Shown: positions 27,257-36,771, counted from the stretch's first letter. The stretch is DNA of 64,000 nucleotides from RUG369 sp050949645 (GCA_050949645.1 JBMNGC010000001.1:2170001-2234000), one strand, 5' to 3'. The notes: generated from the letters alone by a model not told the origin. Translations and numbers: made by a program.

Positions 27257-28495
27257 ATGAAATTTCACGCGTTACGCAAAACAATTAAATTCGTCGGCGA
27301 TAAGTTCTTCATGCCCGGCAAACCTCTTGCCGCGCTCTACCCTCTTTACGACGCCGTCGATACCTTCTTCTTTACCCCCGAAACCCGGACGGAAGGGACC
27401 GTCCACGTGCGAGACTGCGTCGACTTCAAGCGCATGATGATCTTCGTCGTCTACGCGCTTATTCCCTGCCTGCTTGTCGGGCTCTACAACGTGGGGCTTC
27501 AGGCAAATCGACTTATCGAGTCGGGCGCCGCCGTGCCGGACGACTGGCATGGAGCGATCCTCAACTCGCTCAGCGGCGCGATTCCGGTCTTTAATTCAAG
27601 CTCGATCATCGGATGCTTCGTCTACGGACTCGTCTACTGGATTCCCGTCTACGCCGTCACCATGGTTGTCGGGCTCTTCTGGGAAATTCTTTTCGCGAAA
27701 ATATACAACCACGAAGTCAACGAAGGTTTCTTCGTTACGGGCTTTCTCTTCCCGCTCATCTGTCCGGCGACGATCCCACTCTGGCAGGTTGCGCTCGCTA
27801 TCTCCTTCGGAGTCGTACTCGGCAAAGAGATCTTCGGCGGGACGGGCCGCAACTTCCTCAACCCCGCGCTTGTCGCGCGCGCGTTCCTATTCTTCGCGTA
27901 CGCGGGCCAGATCACGGGCGATAAAGTCTGGACGGCGGTCGACGGCGTCTCGAAAGCGACGCCCCTCTCCTGCGCGTCCGGCGGAATCGCGGCGATTGAG
28001 AGCGCGGGCTACACGATGCGCGACTGCTTTATCGGCGTGATTCCCGGCGCGGTCGGCGAAACCTCCACCCTTGCCTGCCTCATCGGAATGGCGTTCCTCC
28101 TGATCGTCGGAATAGCCTCCTGGCGCATTATGCTTTCGACGTTCGTCGGCGGCATGGGACTTGCCGCGATCCTGACTCTCTGCAGTCCCGACGCGATCGC
28201 CGCGCGCCCAGCGCTGGCGCTCGGGCCAAGCTGGCACTTCGTCACGGGCGGCTTCGCCTTCGGCATGGTCTTTATGGCGACGGACCCGGTCACTGCGGCG
28301 GCAACTCGAGTTGGTCAGTACATTTATGGTCTGATCGTCGGAGCGCTGATCATCTTGGTTCGCGTCATGAATCCGGCGTACCCCGAGGGCGTTATGCTCG
28401 CGATCCTGTTCGGCAACTGCATCGCGCCGCTCATCGACTACCTCGTTGTGAGCGCGAACGTTCGTCGGCGCATGAAGCGACTCGAAGCGCAGTGA
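27257..28495 (+). CDS. nqrB: Na+-NQR subunit B (covalent FMN, membrane)
   Basis: A 412-residue integral membrane subunit of the Na+ pump with about ten hydrophobic segments. The flavinylation motif D-G-x-S-x-A-T is present as DGVSKAT, putting the FMN-linked threonine at residue 235, close to position 236 in Vibrio. It also has LGKEIFGGTGRNFLNPALVARAF (about 188-210), the core conserved loop. AGGAGG lies nine bases upstream. It is probably co-translated with nqrA. Confidence 0.96.
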   Translation: MKFHALRKTIKFVGDKFFMPGKPLAALYPLYDAVDTFFFTPETRTEGTVHVRDCVDFKRMMIFVVYALIPCLLVGLYNVGLQANRLIESGAAVPDDWHGAILNSLSGAIPVFNSSSIIGCFVYGLVYWIPVYAVTMVVGLFWEILFAKIYNHEVNEGFFVTGFLFPLICPATIPLWQVALAISFGVVLGKEIFGGTGRNFLNPALVARAFLFFAYAGQITGDKVWTAVDGVSKATPLSCASGGIAAIESAGYTMRDCFIGVIPGAVGETSTLACLIGMAFLLIVGIASWRIMLSTFVGGMGLAAILTLCSPDAIAARPALALGPSWHFVTGGFAFGMVFMATDPVTAAATRVGQYIYGLIVGALIILVRVMNPAYPEGVMLAILFGNCIAPLIDYLVVSANVRRRMKRLEAQ

Positions 28496-28513
28496 TTAGG
28501 GGAGGGAAAGCAG

Positions 28514-29344
28514 ATGCATAACGAATCGATTACGAAAACGTTCACCGTGGCGACGCTCCTTGCGATCGTCTGCGCGGTCGTCGTATCCCTCGCTGACGTC
28601 TCTCTGAAGGGATTGCAGCGTCAGAATCAGGAGCTCGATAAACAGACGAATATTCTCCGCGCCGCAGGGCTTGTCGACCTCAAGGAAAAAGTCGGCGCGG
28701 CAGAAGCCGCCGAGCTCTTCAAGCGTTCCGTCGCCGTCGTCGTCGACCTTGAATCGGGCGAACTCGTTCTCGACGCCGATCCTAAAGCCGTCGCCGCCGA
28801 TAAGACGAACGTTCGTCCCCTTGACAAAGACGACGATATCGCCGGAATCGCGTCGATCCCGAAGCGGCAGGTCGTCTACGCCTTCTACGACGCGGACGGC
28901 GCCTTCGATTCGATCGCGCTCCCGATCGTCGGAACCGGACTATGGTCGACGCTTTACGGATTCCTCTCTTTAAATAGCGACCTGGAGACCGTCAGACGGC
29001 TCGTTTTCTATGATCATGGCGAAACGCCGGGACTTGGCGGCGAGATTACTAACCCCGCCTGGGTCCAAAAATGGGAAGACAAAGTCGCGTTTAATGACGA
29101 CGGTCTGCCCATACTGCGCGTTGTTAAAGGAACGGTCGACCCTTCCTCGCCCGACGCTAATAGCCAGGTCGACGGGATCTCCGGCGCGACGCTCACCGGC
29201 GACGGCGTGACAAACACGATCGAATTCTGGCTCGGCGATATGGGTTATGGTCCATTCCTTAACAATCTTCGCGCACATAAGATTACGTTTCCGCCGCCAG
29301 GCGCGACGCAGGGGGAGACCAACGACGCCGCGACGTCGAACTGA
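28514..29344 (+). CDS. nqrC: Na+-NQR subunit C (covalent FMN)
   Basis: A 276-residue subunit anchored by one N-terminal helix, with a periplasmic FMN domain. The motif DGISGATLTGDGV (residues 220-232) contains the FMN-bearing threonine T226, equivalent to T225 in Vibrio. GETPGLGGEI (about residue 169) is the other conserved stretch. A GGGGAGGG site precedes the ATG. An ApbE-type flavin transferase is needed to load the FMN and is not in the window. Confidence 0.96.
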   Translation: MHNESITKTFTVATLLAIVCAVVVSLADVSLKGLQRQNQELDKQTNILRAAGLVDLKEKVGAAEAAELFKRSVAVVVDLESGELVLDADPKAVAADKTNVRPLDKDDDIAGIASIPKRQVVYAFYDADGAFDSIALPIVGTGLWSTLYGFLSLNSDLETVRRLVFYDHGETPGLGGEITNPAWVQKWEDKVAFNDDGLPILRVVKGTVDPSSPDANSQVDGISGATLTGDGVTNTIEFWLGDMGYGPFLNNLRAHKITFPPPGATQGETNDAATSN

Positions 29345-29355
29345 AAGGACGAAAA

Positions 29356-29985
29356 ATGCAAATTAGCGAAGAAACTAAAAAAAGTTTTATAACGCCGCTC
29401 TTTGAGAATAATCCGATTTTCGTCCAGATTCTGGGCGTATGTTCCGCGCTCGCCGTCACCACGAGCCTTCGCACCGCAGTAACGATGACGCTCGCGGTTG
29501 TCTTCGTAACGGCGTTCTCGAACGTCGGAGTCTCGCTTATCCGAAACGTTATACCGAATTCGATCCGCATGATCGTCGAAATGACGATTATCGCGACCCT
29601 TGTCATCCTCGTTGACCAGTTCATCAAGGCGTTTTCCTACGACCTGAGCAAACAGCTCTCCGTCTACGTGGGACTCATCATTACGAACTGTATCGTCATG
29701 GGACGCGCGGAAGCGTTTGCGATTAAGAACAACGTAACCGACAGCCTCCTTGACGGAATCGGCAACGGACTCGGTTACGGCGCCGTGCTACTCACCGTCG
29801 CCTTCTTCCGCGAACTCTTCGGGTTCGGAGAAATCTTTGGCGTCGCTGTACTGCCGACGGTTCAGAACGGAGGCTGGTATGTTCCCAACGGCCTCATGGT
29901 CACCGCGCCCGCGGCGTTCTTCCTGATCGGCGGGATCATCTGGATCGCTAAAACGTTCCACAAGGGGATGCAAGAAGTCCAATGA
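29356..29985 (+). CDS. nqrD: Na+-NQR subunit D
   Basis: A 209-residue membrane subunit with about six helices. The two cysteines thought to hold an intramembrane iron centre with NqrE sit at C29 (LGVCSA) and C112 (ITNCIVMGRAEAF), the same numbers as in Vibrio. It starts 11 bp after nqrC behind AAAGGA. Confidence 0.96.
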   Translation: MQISEETKKSFITPLFENNPIFVQILGVCSALAVTTSLRTAVTMTLAVVFVTAFSNVGVSLIRNVIPNSIRMIVEMTIIATLVILVDQFIKAFSYDLSKQLSVYVGLIITNCIVMGRAEAFAIKNNVTDSLLDGIGNGLGYGAVLLTVAFFRELFGFGEIFGVAVLPTVQNGGWYVPNGLMVTAPAAFFLIGGIIWIAKTFHKGMQEVQ

Positions 29986-30038
29986 ACGTCGTCTGGCGTC
30001 GCCACAACGCCGCGACTTCATCGACAAGAGGATAGGAT

Positions 30039-30650
30039 ATGAATCACGCGCTTTCGATGTTTATCCAGGGGGTCTTCACGCAAAACCTTGCGCTGTCTCT
30101 CTTTCTTGGCATGTGCACGTTCCTGGCGGTCTCCAAAAAGGTCAACGCCGCCTTTGGGCTAGGAATCGCCGTCATTGTCGTGCAGGCGATTACCGTGCCC
30201 GTCAACTGTCTGCTCTATAATTATACGCTTCGAGAAGGCGCGCTTGCGTGGACGGGAATCGACGCGCTCGCCGAGCTGGATCTCAGCTTCTTGACGTTCA
30301 TAACGTTCATCGGCGTCATCGCGGCGCTCGTTCAGATTCTCGAGATGACGCTCGACCGGTTCTTCCCCGCTCTCTACAACGCGCTGGGAATCTTCTTACC
30401 GCTTATTACGGTGAACTGCGCGATCATGGGCGGATCCCTCTTCATGCAGCAGCGCGACTACAGCTTCGGCGACAGCGTTCTCTACGGCCTCTTCTCCGGA
30501 TTCGGATGGGCGGTCGCGGTCGTTATCCTCGCTGGCATTCGCGAAAAACTCGAATACAGTCGTGTGCCGAAGGGACTCCAAGGACTCGGCGTCGCCTTTA
30601 TAACCGCCGGATTCCTGGCAATGGCGTTCATGACTTTCGCGGGCATGTGA
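30039..30650 (+). CDS. nqrE: Na+-NQR subunit E
   Basis: A 203-residue membrane subunit and inverted-topology partner of NqrD. The iron-ligand cysteines are C26 (LGMCTF) and C127 (TVNCAIMGGSLF). The 54-bp gap after nqrD is the longest inside the operon; GAGGATAGG lies before the start. Six hydrophobic segments are seen. Confidence 0.96.
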   Translation: MNHALSMFIQGVFTQNLALSLFLGMCTFLAVSKKVNAAFGLGIAVIVVQAITVPVNCLLYNYTLREGALAWTGIDALAELDLSFLTFITFIGVIAALVQILEMTLDRFFPALYNALGIFLPLITVNCAIMGGSLFMQQRDYSFGDSVLYGLFSGFGWAVAVVILAGIREKLEYSRVPKGLQGLGVAFITAGFLAMAFMTFAGM

Positions 30651-30669
30651 GAAGGAGGAGGCAGAGACT

Positions 30670-31908
30670 ATGAGCGGATTTGGCGTTGTTGTCGCGGGCG
30701 TGGTAGCGTTCACCGTCATCATTCTCGCGTTAGTATCAATTATTCTCGCCGCTAAAGCGACCTTAGTGCCCAGCGGCAACGTGACGATCGAGGTCAATGG
30801 CGACGCGTCGAAGACGTTGAGCGTTCCAGTCGGCGGTAAATTACTCGGAGCGCTCGCCTCCCAGCAGATTTTCCTGTCCTCATCGTGCGGCGGAGGCGGC
30901 GTTTGCGGTCAGTGCAAGGTTCGCGTCCTCTCCGGAGGGGGCGAGGTTCTACCCACCGAAGTCGGACAGATGACTCCGAAGGAGATTAAGAACCATGTGA
31001 GACTCGCGTGCCAAGCGCCCGTCAAACAGGATATGAAGATCGAGATCCCGCCCGAGATCTTCTCGGTGAAAACATGGATATGCACTGTTCGCTCGAACGA
31101 GAACGTCGCAACCTTCATTAAAGAGCTCGTCCTCGAACTTCCGGAAGGTGAGGAAGTCGATTTCAAAGCGGGCGGATATATCGAGATCGAACGACCGGTG
31201 GATCGTTCCATCGCCTATAAAGATTTCGATATCGATCCGCAATATCGCGCGGATTGGGACAAATTCAACCTCTGGCGCTACGTCAGCAAGTATCGCGGTC
31301 TTGTGAATCGCGCTTACTCCATGGCGAACTATCCTCTGGAAAAAGGGATTATTAAGCTCAACGTACGCATCGCGTCCCCGCCGCCGCGTCATCCCGACGT
31401 TGAGCCCGGGATCGGCTCCTCCTTCATTTTCAGTCTTAAGCCGGGCGACAAGGTTCGAGTCAGGGGCCCTTACGGTCAGTTTTTCATTCGCGACACGCCC
31501 TGCGAGAAGATTTATATCGGCGGCGGCGCGGGCATGGCGCCGTTGCGTTCCCACATCTTCGAACTGCTCAAGCATCTTGATCGCAAGGAGAAGATTTCAT
31601 ACTGGTACGGCGCGCGCTCGTTGCGAGAAGCGTTCTATGTCGATGAATTCAAGCAGCTTGAAAAAGAGCATCCGAATTTTTCGTTCCATCTTGCGCTCGA
31701 CAACCCGCTCCCCGAGGACAACTGGACTGGTCTCAAGGGCTTCATCCACCAGGCGCTCTTTGACAACTACCTCAAGGACCACGACGCCCCCGAGGACTGC
31801 GAATACTTCATGTGCGGCCCCCCGATGATGGTCCAGGCCGTCCTCACGATGCTTGACAACCTCGGCGTTGAACGAGAAAGCATCTTCTTCGACGACTTCG
31901 GAAGCTGA
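30670..31908 (+). CDS. nqrF: Na+-NQR subunit F (NADH dehydrogenase, 2Fe-2S, FAD)
   Basis: The electron-entry subunit: it oxidises NADH and passes electrons through FAD and a 2Fe-2S cluster. One N-terminal helix (residues 5-28) is followed by a ferredoxin domain with cluster ligands C73, C79, C82 and C114 (SSSCGGGGVCGQC...RLACQ). Next comes the FAD domain (RAYSMANYP) and the NAD domain (IGGGAGMAPLRSHIFELL, CGPPMM). Length is 412. A strong AGGAGGAGG stretch precedes the ATG. It is the last gene of the operon and a hairpin follows. Confidence 0.97.
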   Translation: MSGFGVVVAGVVAFTVIILALVSIILAAKATLVPSGNVTIEVNGDASKTLSVPVGGKLLGALASQQIFLSSSCGGGGVCGQCKVRVLSGGGEVLPTEVGQMTPKEIKNHVRLACQAPVKQDMKIEIPPEIFSVKTWICTVRSNENVATFIKELVLELPEGEEVDFKAGGYIEIERPVDRSIAYKDFDIDPQYRADWDKFNLWRYVSKYRGLVNRAYSMANYPLEKGIIKLNVRIASPPPRHPDVEPGIGSSFIFSLKPGDKVRVRGPYGQFFIRDTPCEKIYIGGGAGMAPLRSHIFELLKHLDRKEKISYWYGARSLREAFYVDEFKQLEKEHPNFSFHLALDNPLPEDNWTGLKGFIHQALFDNYLKDHDAPEDCEYFMCGPPMMVQAVLTMLDNLGVERESIFFDDFGS

Positions 31909-31930
31909 CGCGAGTCTTCCGATCGGCGAG

Positions 31931-31980
31931 AACGACAAGGACGATTCTCTCGAGAGGAACGTCCTTATCGTTGCCCTTTT
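31931..31980 (+). terminator. Probable terminator of the nqr operon
   Basis: AACGA-C-AAGGACG pairs with CGTCCTT-A-TCGTT (31931-31943 with 31960-31972). An inner palindrome CTCTCGAGAG lies in the loop, and CCCTTTTCC follows. It lies 22 bp after the nqrF stop. Confidence 0.55.
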
Positions 31981-32129
31981 CCTGCGCTAACTGCCCTTGG
32001 GCAGCAGCGCCATTTGCGCGTGACGTTGCATGATAACCCCTTTACCTTGCAGAGCGTTTTGACATTCGACAGCGTTGACGCTGAGACGAGTTCGCCGCGA
32101 TTGTCGAGGCTTTACGGAAAGACAAAACA

Positions 32130-32990
32130 ATGTCGCCCCCGCCCCTCCCTTCGGTTTCGCTTATTATTACAACCTACAACGCTCCCCAATACCTTCGTCT
32201 TGCGCTTGAGTCGGCGCTATGCCAGAGCGTCGTCCAACCGCATGAGATCGTTGTGGCCGACGACGGTTCGCGCGACGACGTCTTTCTCGTAACCCGCGAG
32301 ATTCGCAAGACGACCGACGTCCCCGTCCTTCATGTCTGGCAGCCGGACGAAGGATTCCGGCTCAATCGCAGTCGCAACAACGCGATCGCCGTCGCGACCG
32401 GGGATTATCTCGTTCTCCTCGACGGCGACTGCTTTGTCGGTCCGCGTTTTATCGAGGACCACGCTCGCGCCGCGCGGCCTGGTCGTTTCGTCGCCGCAAC
32501 GCGAACGCACCTGCTCCCAAAACGCCGAGATTACGTCCTGAAAACGGGCGACCGCCGCGTCTCCCTTTTCACGCCCGATACCACGAAGAGGCTGCACTCG
32601 ATTCGTTCAAGGCTGCTCTCGCAAATAACGTCGAAGGCCGGCGCGCTCGACGAGACCCTCACCATGTCGGAGCGGCGAGGAGTCGCGGGCGCCAACCTTG
32701 GGTTTTGGCGATCAGACGCGGTCAAAGTCAACGGCTTCAACGAAGAATTCACAGGTTACGGGGGCGACGATATCGAATTTGCCAACCGTCTTATCCGCGC
32801 GGGGGTCGTGCGTTACAAACTTGAGCATCTCGCCGTCGCATATCACTTCGCGCACGGCGACAGAATTCATGAGACCGCTGAAATTGATCGTAAAATGGCC
32901 AATGCGACGGTCGTCGACGGTTGCCGCGCCCCCAACGGATTAGGTCTCGATCGCGCGCTCAACGGCGGCATTGAAAAAATCGAGAGGTAA
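32130..32990 (+). CDS. Family 2 glycosyltransferase
   Basis: A 286-residue cytosolic GT-A-fold transferase. It has the N-terminal strand VSLIITTYNAPQYL, the nucleotide-binding VADDGSRDD (about residue 48), the metal-binding LLDGDCF (D-x-D, about residue 98) and the C-terminal acceptor motif GYGGDDIEFANRLIRAG (about residue 213) typical of galactosyltransferase-like GT2 enzymes. It is likely to add a sugar to a surface polysaccharide or glycolipid; donor and acceptor cannot be told. A TupA-type ATP-grasp gene follows after 125 bp on the same strand, suggesting a small glycan-modification unit. Confidence 0.88.
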   Translation: MSPPPLPSVSLIITTYNAPQYLRLALESALCQSVVQPHEIVVADDGSRDDVFLVTREIRKTTDVPVLHVWQPDEGFRLNRSRNNAIAVATGDYLVLLDGDCFVGPRFIEDHARAARPGRFVAATRTHLLPKRRDYVLKTGDRRVSLFTPDTTKRLHSIRSRLLSQITSKAGALDETLTMSERRGVAGANLGFWRSDAVKVNGFNEEFTGYGGDDIEFANRLIRAGVVRYKLEHLAVAYHFAHGDRIHETAEIDRKMANATVVDGCRAPNGLGLDRALNGGIEKIER

Positions 32991-33115
32991 CGCGTAAAAT
33001 CTTTCCAGAGTCGTTATCCACTCCGAACGTTTTGTAGAAAGCGAACCGCGTTCGGGCTTGAGGACGCGGTCGCTTCGTCTCGTCCCGTTCCGGAGTTTCG
33101 CGCAGTATTAACCCC

Positions 33116-34033
33116 ATGAAAAAACATCCTGTCGCTCGCTTCTGTAAAAAAGCGCTCTCCTGGCGAGGAATCAGAGCTATTACGCCCGATTCCTGGTATC
33201 TCAGAGCGCTCTTTCGCGTCAATATCGGGCGAGCGCTCAACCTGCGTGACCCTCAAACTTTCAACGAGAAACTTCAGTGGCTTAAGTTGTATTATCGCCG
33301 TCCGGAGCTCACGACAATCGTCGATAAATACGAGGTTCGCAAATATATCGCATCCAAGGTCGGAGAGGAACACCTTGTTCCGCTCGTCGGGGGCCCTTGG
33401 AATCGCTTTGACGAAATCGATTTCTCGACGCTTCCTGATCGCTTCGTTCTCAAAACGACGCACGACAGCGGCGGAGTCGCGCTCTGCCGCGACAAAAAAA
33501 CGTTTAACGTCGACGATGCGCGCCGCAAGCTAGAACGCGCTCTGAAACGAAATTTCTACTGGCCCGCGCGCGAAGCCCCCTACCGCCGCGTCCCCCCGCG
33601 ACTCGTCGCCGAACAATTTCTCGATTCGGACGCGGATGGCGGTCTGCGCGACTACAAAGTCTACGTTTTCAATGGCGAAGCGCGAATCATCAACGTCTGT
33701 TCGCATCGCTTTACCGACGAAGGACTCCACGTCACCTTCTACGACGCGCAGTGGAACCTCCTCCCCATCAGGCGCAAGTTTCCGCGCGAACTTATACCCG
33801 AGCCAACGCCGGAAGCGCTTAATGAACTCCTTACCTTCTCTGAGCGCCTCGCGGGCAGTCTCCCCTTTGTCAGGGTCGATTTCTACCTGTTGAAAGGTCG
33901 CCGTTATATTGGAGAGCTCACGCTCTATCCGGGCGCAGGCCTCGAACCCTTTGAGCCCGAGGAATGGGACGCGACGCTAGGAAGCTGGCTTGACCTTAGC
34001 GTTCTTAAGGCGCCGCGTTCCCATAATCCCTGA
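33116..34033 (+). CDS. TupA-like ATP-grasp protein
   Basis: A 305-residue member of the TupA-like ATP-grasp family, which is usually encoded in polysaccharide clusters; TupA itself joins acidic residues to teichuronopeptide. Visible features are DPQTFNEKLQWLKLYYR (about 43-59), VDKYEVRKYIASKVG, FVLKTTHDSGGV (about 110), LVAEQFLD, RDYKVYVFNGEARI (about 180), and FVRVDFYLLKGRRYIGELTLYPGAG (about 255-280), where ATP and metal ligands fall. It probably modifies a surface glycan together with the upstream GT2. The start ATG has no strong ribosome site. Confidence 0.85.
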   Translation: MKKHPVARFCKKALSWRGIRAITPDSWYLRALFRVNIGRALNLRDPQTFNEKLQWLKLYYRRPELTTIVDKYEVRKYIASKVGEEHLVPLVGGPWNRFDEIDFSTLPDRFVLKTTHDSGGVALCRDKKTFNVDDARRKLERALKRNFYWPAREAPYRRVPPRLVAEQFLDSDADGGLRDYKVYVFNGEARIINVCSHRFTDEGLHVTFYDAQWNLLPIRRKFPRELIPEPTPEALNELLTFSERLAGSLPFVRVDFYLLKGRRYIGELTLYPGAGLEPFEPEEWDATLGSWLDLSVLKAPRSHNP

Positions 34034-34089
34034 AAGCGCTAAAATACCGGGTCGGTACGGCCTACTTTAATTATTGAATAGCTGGAAAA

Positions 34090-35118
34090 ATGAAGATACT
34101 CACGATCGAATCGAGTTGCGACGAAACGGCGGCGGCGGTCGTCGACGAAAATCGTAACGTTCTCGGCGCGTCCATTGCTACGCAGGTCGACGCGCATCAA
34201 CTTTACGGCGGCGTCGTTCCTGAAATTGCGTCCCGTTCGCACATCGAGGCGATTCTACCCGTCGTTGCCGACGCGCTCCGACAATCTGAAATCACGCTAA
34301 GCGACCTTGACGCGATCGCGGTCGTCAACGAGCCCGGGCTTGCCGGCTCGCTCCTCGTTGGACTAGCGGCCGCCAAAGCGCTCTGCGTCGCCGCAAACAA
34401 GCCGCTTATTGCGATCAATCACCTGCAAGCGCACGTCTATGCGTGCCGCGTGGCGTTCGACGAGGACCCGTTCCCATGCGTCGGACTCATCATCAGCGGC
34501 GGTCATTCCAACCTCTACCGTTGCCGCGGTCCCATCGATTTCGAACCCCTTGGCGCGACGATCGACGACGCGGCGGGCGAAGCGTTTGATAAAGTCGCCG
34601 CGATGCTAGGGCTCCCCTACCCCGGCGGACCGTCGATCCAAAAGGCGGCGGAAAAGGGCGATCCCAAGGCATACGACTTTCCACGACCGATGCTCAACGA
34701 CCGCCGTCGAATGCAGTTCAGTTTCAGCGGTCTCAAGACGGCGGTTCGCTATAAGCTCGCGGGCGTCGGTCGCGTCGATTTCTCGGAAAACCAGATATCG
34801 GACCAGGAACGCGCGGACGTGGCGGCGTCCTTCCAAGAGGCGGTTTGCGACTGTCTCGTCGGCAAAGCGGTTCAGGCGTTGCGCAAGTGCCGCATGAAGA
34901 CGCTGTGCGTCGGCGGAGGAGTCGCGGCGAACGCGCGGTTCCGACAAAAGGCGCTCGAAGCGTCGGAAAAACATAGGTTTAAGCTCTTTATCGCGCCCCC
35001 GAAACTCTGCACGGATAATGCGATTATGGGCGCCATCGCGCTCGAGCGGTACAAGGCGGGCCTCTTCGCCGACCTTGACCTCGACGTCTTTCCGGGCCTC
35101 AGGCGAGACAAACAGTAA
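34090..35118 (+). CDS. tsaD: tRNA N6-adenosine threonylcarbamoyltransferase
   Basis: It transfers threonylcarbamoyl to A37 of ANN-decoding tRNAs, working with TsaB, TsaC and TsaE. The ASKHA fold starts MKILTIESSCDETAAAVV. The metal-binding H-x3-H is seen as NHLQAH (about residue 116), followed by LIISGGHSNLY (about 137) and AGEAFDKVAAMLGLPYPGG. The late CVGGGVAANARFR (about 275) completes the ATP site. Length 342 is usual. It stands alone with its own terminator. Confidence 0.97.
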   Translation: MKILTIESSCDETAAAVVDENRNVLGASIATQVDAHQLYGGVVPEIASRSHIEAILPVVADALRQSEITLSDLDAIAVVNEPGLAGSLLVGLAAAKALCVAANKPLIAINHLQAHVYACRVAFDEDPFPCVGLIISGGHSNLYRCRGPIDFEPLGATIDDAAGEAFDKVAAMLGLPYPGGPSIQKAAEKGDPKAYDFPRPMLNDRRRMQFSFSGLKTAVRYKLAGVGRVDFSENQISDQERADVAASFQEAVCDCLVGKAVQALRKCRMKTLCVGGGVAANARFRQKALEASEKHRFKLFIAPPKLCTDNAIMGAIALERYKAGLFADLDLDVFPGLRRDKQ

Positions 35119-35128
35119 TCTCCTGAAG

Positions 35129-35164
35129 AAAAGCTGCAATCCTCCAACGGTTGCAGCTTTTTTT
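35129..35164 (+). terminator. Terminator of tsaD
   Basis: AAGCTGCAA (35131-35139) pairs with TTGCAGCTT (35151-35159), followed by seven T. It lies 12 bp after the stop. Confidence 0.9.
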
Positions 35165-35283
35165 ATGGCCGCTCCTCAAATTTGGCGCGAAGTCGACAAA
35201 GAAGACGCATTGGCGCCGGACCGACTCACCATATGAGGATAACCGGATAAATGATAAAAATCATTGAAATTCTCACCAAACGC

Positions 35284-35312
35284 TTGAAACGGCGTTTTCC
35301 ATATGATACTAT
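35284..35312 (+). promoter_or_regulatory. Candidate sigma-70 promoter of the TIM-barrel gene
   Basis: TTGAAA (35284-35289), a 17-bp spacer and TACTAT (35307-35312) lie 55 bp before the start at 35367. Confidence 0.55.
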
Positions 35313-35366
35313 TGGCTCGGAATTTCAGACCAGTTTTTTGAAACTCGTTCCGAAGGAGAAAGAACT

Positions 35367-36407
35367 ATGACACGCAGCGACCAGCCGCACAAATTCCCCA
35401 GACTTCATAACGCAACCTGGCCTGGAGTCGTAGGAAAGGGAGTCGGAGACGCCGAGCCGTGCATCGATCTCACTACGATGCTGGATCTGACGAAGAACGC
35501 CGACGTCGACGGCGTGAAATTCGACGGCTTCGACCTCTCCCTTGCGCTCCCTCATTTCGATCCGTCGAAGCAGGAAGCGGAGGTCGAGCGCCTCGTTGAG
35601 CTTTGCGGAAAGTACGAGTTTGAGATCGGAACGCTTATCGCGGACGTCTGGGCTGGATCGGCGATCGGAGAGGAATCGAAGCGCCAAACGTTCCTCGACG
35701 CGGTCGACAAGGCGTGCGCGGTCGGCGCCGCGTTGCGCGCCAAGGGCGTTCGTCCCTACGGCGTCGTGCGGATCGACTCCTCATGTTCCGTCGACGATTG
35801 GTCGAAAGATCCGGACGCGAACACGAAACAGATCGTCGAGACGTTCAAAAAGGCGTGTGAGATCGCGAAGAAGTATGGCGAAATACTCGCGATGGAAGGC
35901 GAAATCTGCTGGGGCGGCATGCACAGCTGGCAACGTTGCGTGCAGGTCCTTGAAATGGTCGATCTCCCGCAGGTTTTGGGATTCCAGGCGGATATGTCGC
36001 ACGTGAATCTCTTCCTGCTCGGCGCGAACGCGCCCGAAGACCGGCTGCTCCCCGAAGACTTCACCTGGGACCAGACTGAAATTTACGACGAAGCGTACCG
36101 CAAGATGACAGACCAGCTCCGTCCCTGGACCGTCGACTTCCATGTCGCGCAGAACGACGGCACCGTCTTTGGCTCCGGCGCGCACGACCGCACTGGTCGT
36201 CACTGTCTCCCCAAGGATCCTAACGGCAAGATCGATATAACGAAATACGCCAAATTCTGGCTCATGGAAGACGGTAAACCGACGAAGCGTTTCAATCATA
36301 TCTGTTGGGACGGATGCATGTTCCCCAACAGCGCGATGACCGATCCTCAGACCTGGCACGACGTGCTCGAAGCGATGCAGAACGTTCGCGTCGCCTGCGG
36401 ATGGTAA
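35367..36407 (+). CDS. Xylose-isomerase-like TIM-barrel protein (sugar phosphate isomerase/epimerase family)
   Basis: A 346-residue cytosolic protein starting behind GGAG. It has the pattern of AP-endonuclease-2/xylose-isomerase-like barrels. Metal-ligand candidates are the Glu in LAMEGEICWGGMHSW (about residues 172-186), the Asp/His pair in FQADMSHVN (about 208-216), and the His in VDFHVAQNDG (about 255-264). Family members isomerise or epimerise sugars or inositol derivatives; the substrate cannot be told. It has its own promoter candidate and lies upstream of the GH2 and hydrolase genes, which suggests a sugar-degradation role. Confidence 0.75.
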   Translation: MTRSDQPHKFPRLHNATWPGVVGKGVGDAEPCIDLTTMLDLTKNADVDGVKFDGFDLSLALPHFDPSKQEAEVERLVELCGKYEFEIGTLIADVWAGSAIGEESKRQTFLDAVDKACAVGAALRAKGVRPYGVVRIDSSCSVDDWSKDPDANTKQIVETFKKACEIAKKYGEILAMEGEICWGGMHSWQRCVQVLEMVDLPQVLGFQADMSHVNLFLLGANAPEDRLLPEDFTWDQTEIYDEAYRKMTDQLRPWTVDFHVAQNDGTVFGSGAHDRTGRHCLPKDPNGKIDITKYAKFWLMEDGKPTKRFNHICWDGCMFPNSAMTDPQTWHDVLEAMQNVRVACGW

Positions 36408-36771
36408 CGCTTATCTTGTGAGGAGCCCTTCTTCATAACGTCGCTCGTTGAGAGACGCTCCACAAAATCTCTCACGCCACGTTATTGTGGAAGAAAGCTT
36501 TTCCCCTATAATGGAACGAAATGGCAGGCGTCGGCGTGATTTGACGAACGCAAGTCCCTGAAATACAACGAAAGGCCAATCGCTGGCTTCAAGTATCAGG
36601 ATGACTATTCGCCGACGCCTGGCTTGCAACGGTTCGATGCGTACGCTCATTTTGCAAACGTCTATCGACGCGTTGCGTTTGTCAGCAATCATTGGAAAGC
36701 GCGTTCCGCCAGACTTCTTCGGCGACATGGCGCTCAACTCGTTTTAACCCCCCTCTTTCGAAAGGCGATCG
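36408..36771 (+). promoter_or_regulatory. Intergenic region with promoter candidate for the GH2 gene
   Basis: A box pair TTGTGG (36485-36490), 16-bp spacer, TATAAT (36507-36512) is the best promoter seen here and would give a leader of about 250 nt. No hairpin terminator was found for the upstream gene, and no other gene. Confidence 0.45.

Noticed and set aside
25873..31908. Rnf complex instead of Nqr
   Set aside because: NqrA, the NqrF-type ferredoxin-NADH module and the order A-B-C-D-E-F are specific to Nqr; RnfB and RnfC are missing.
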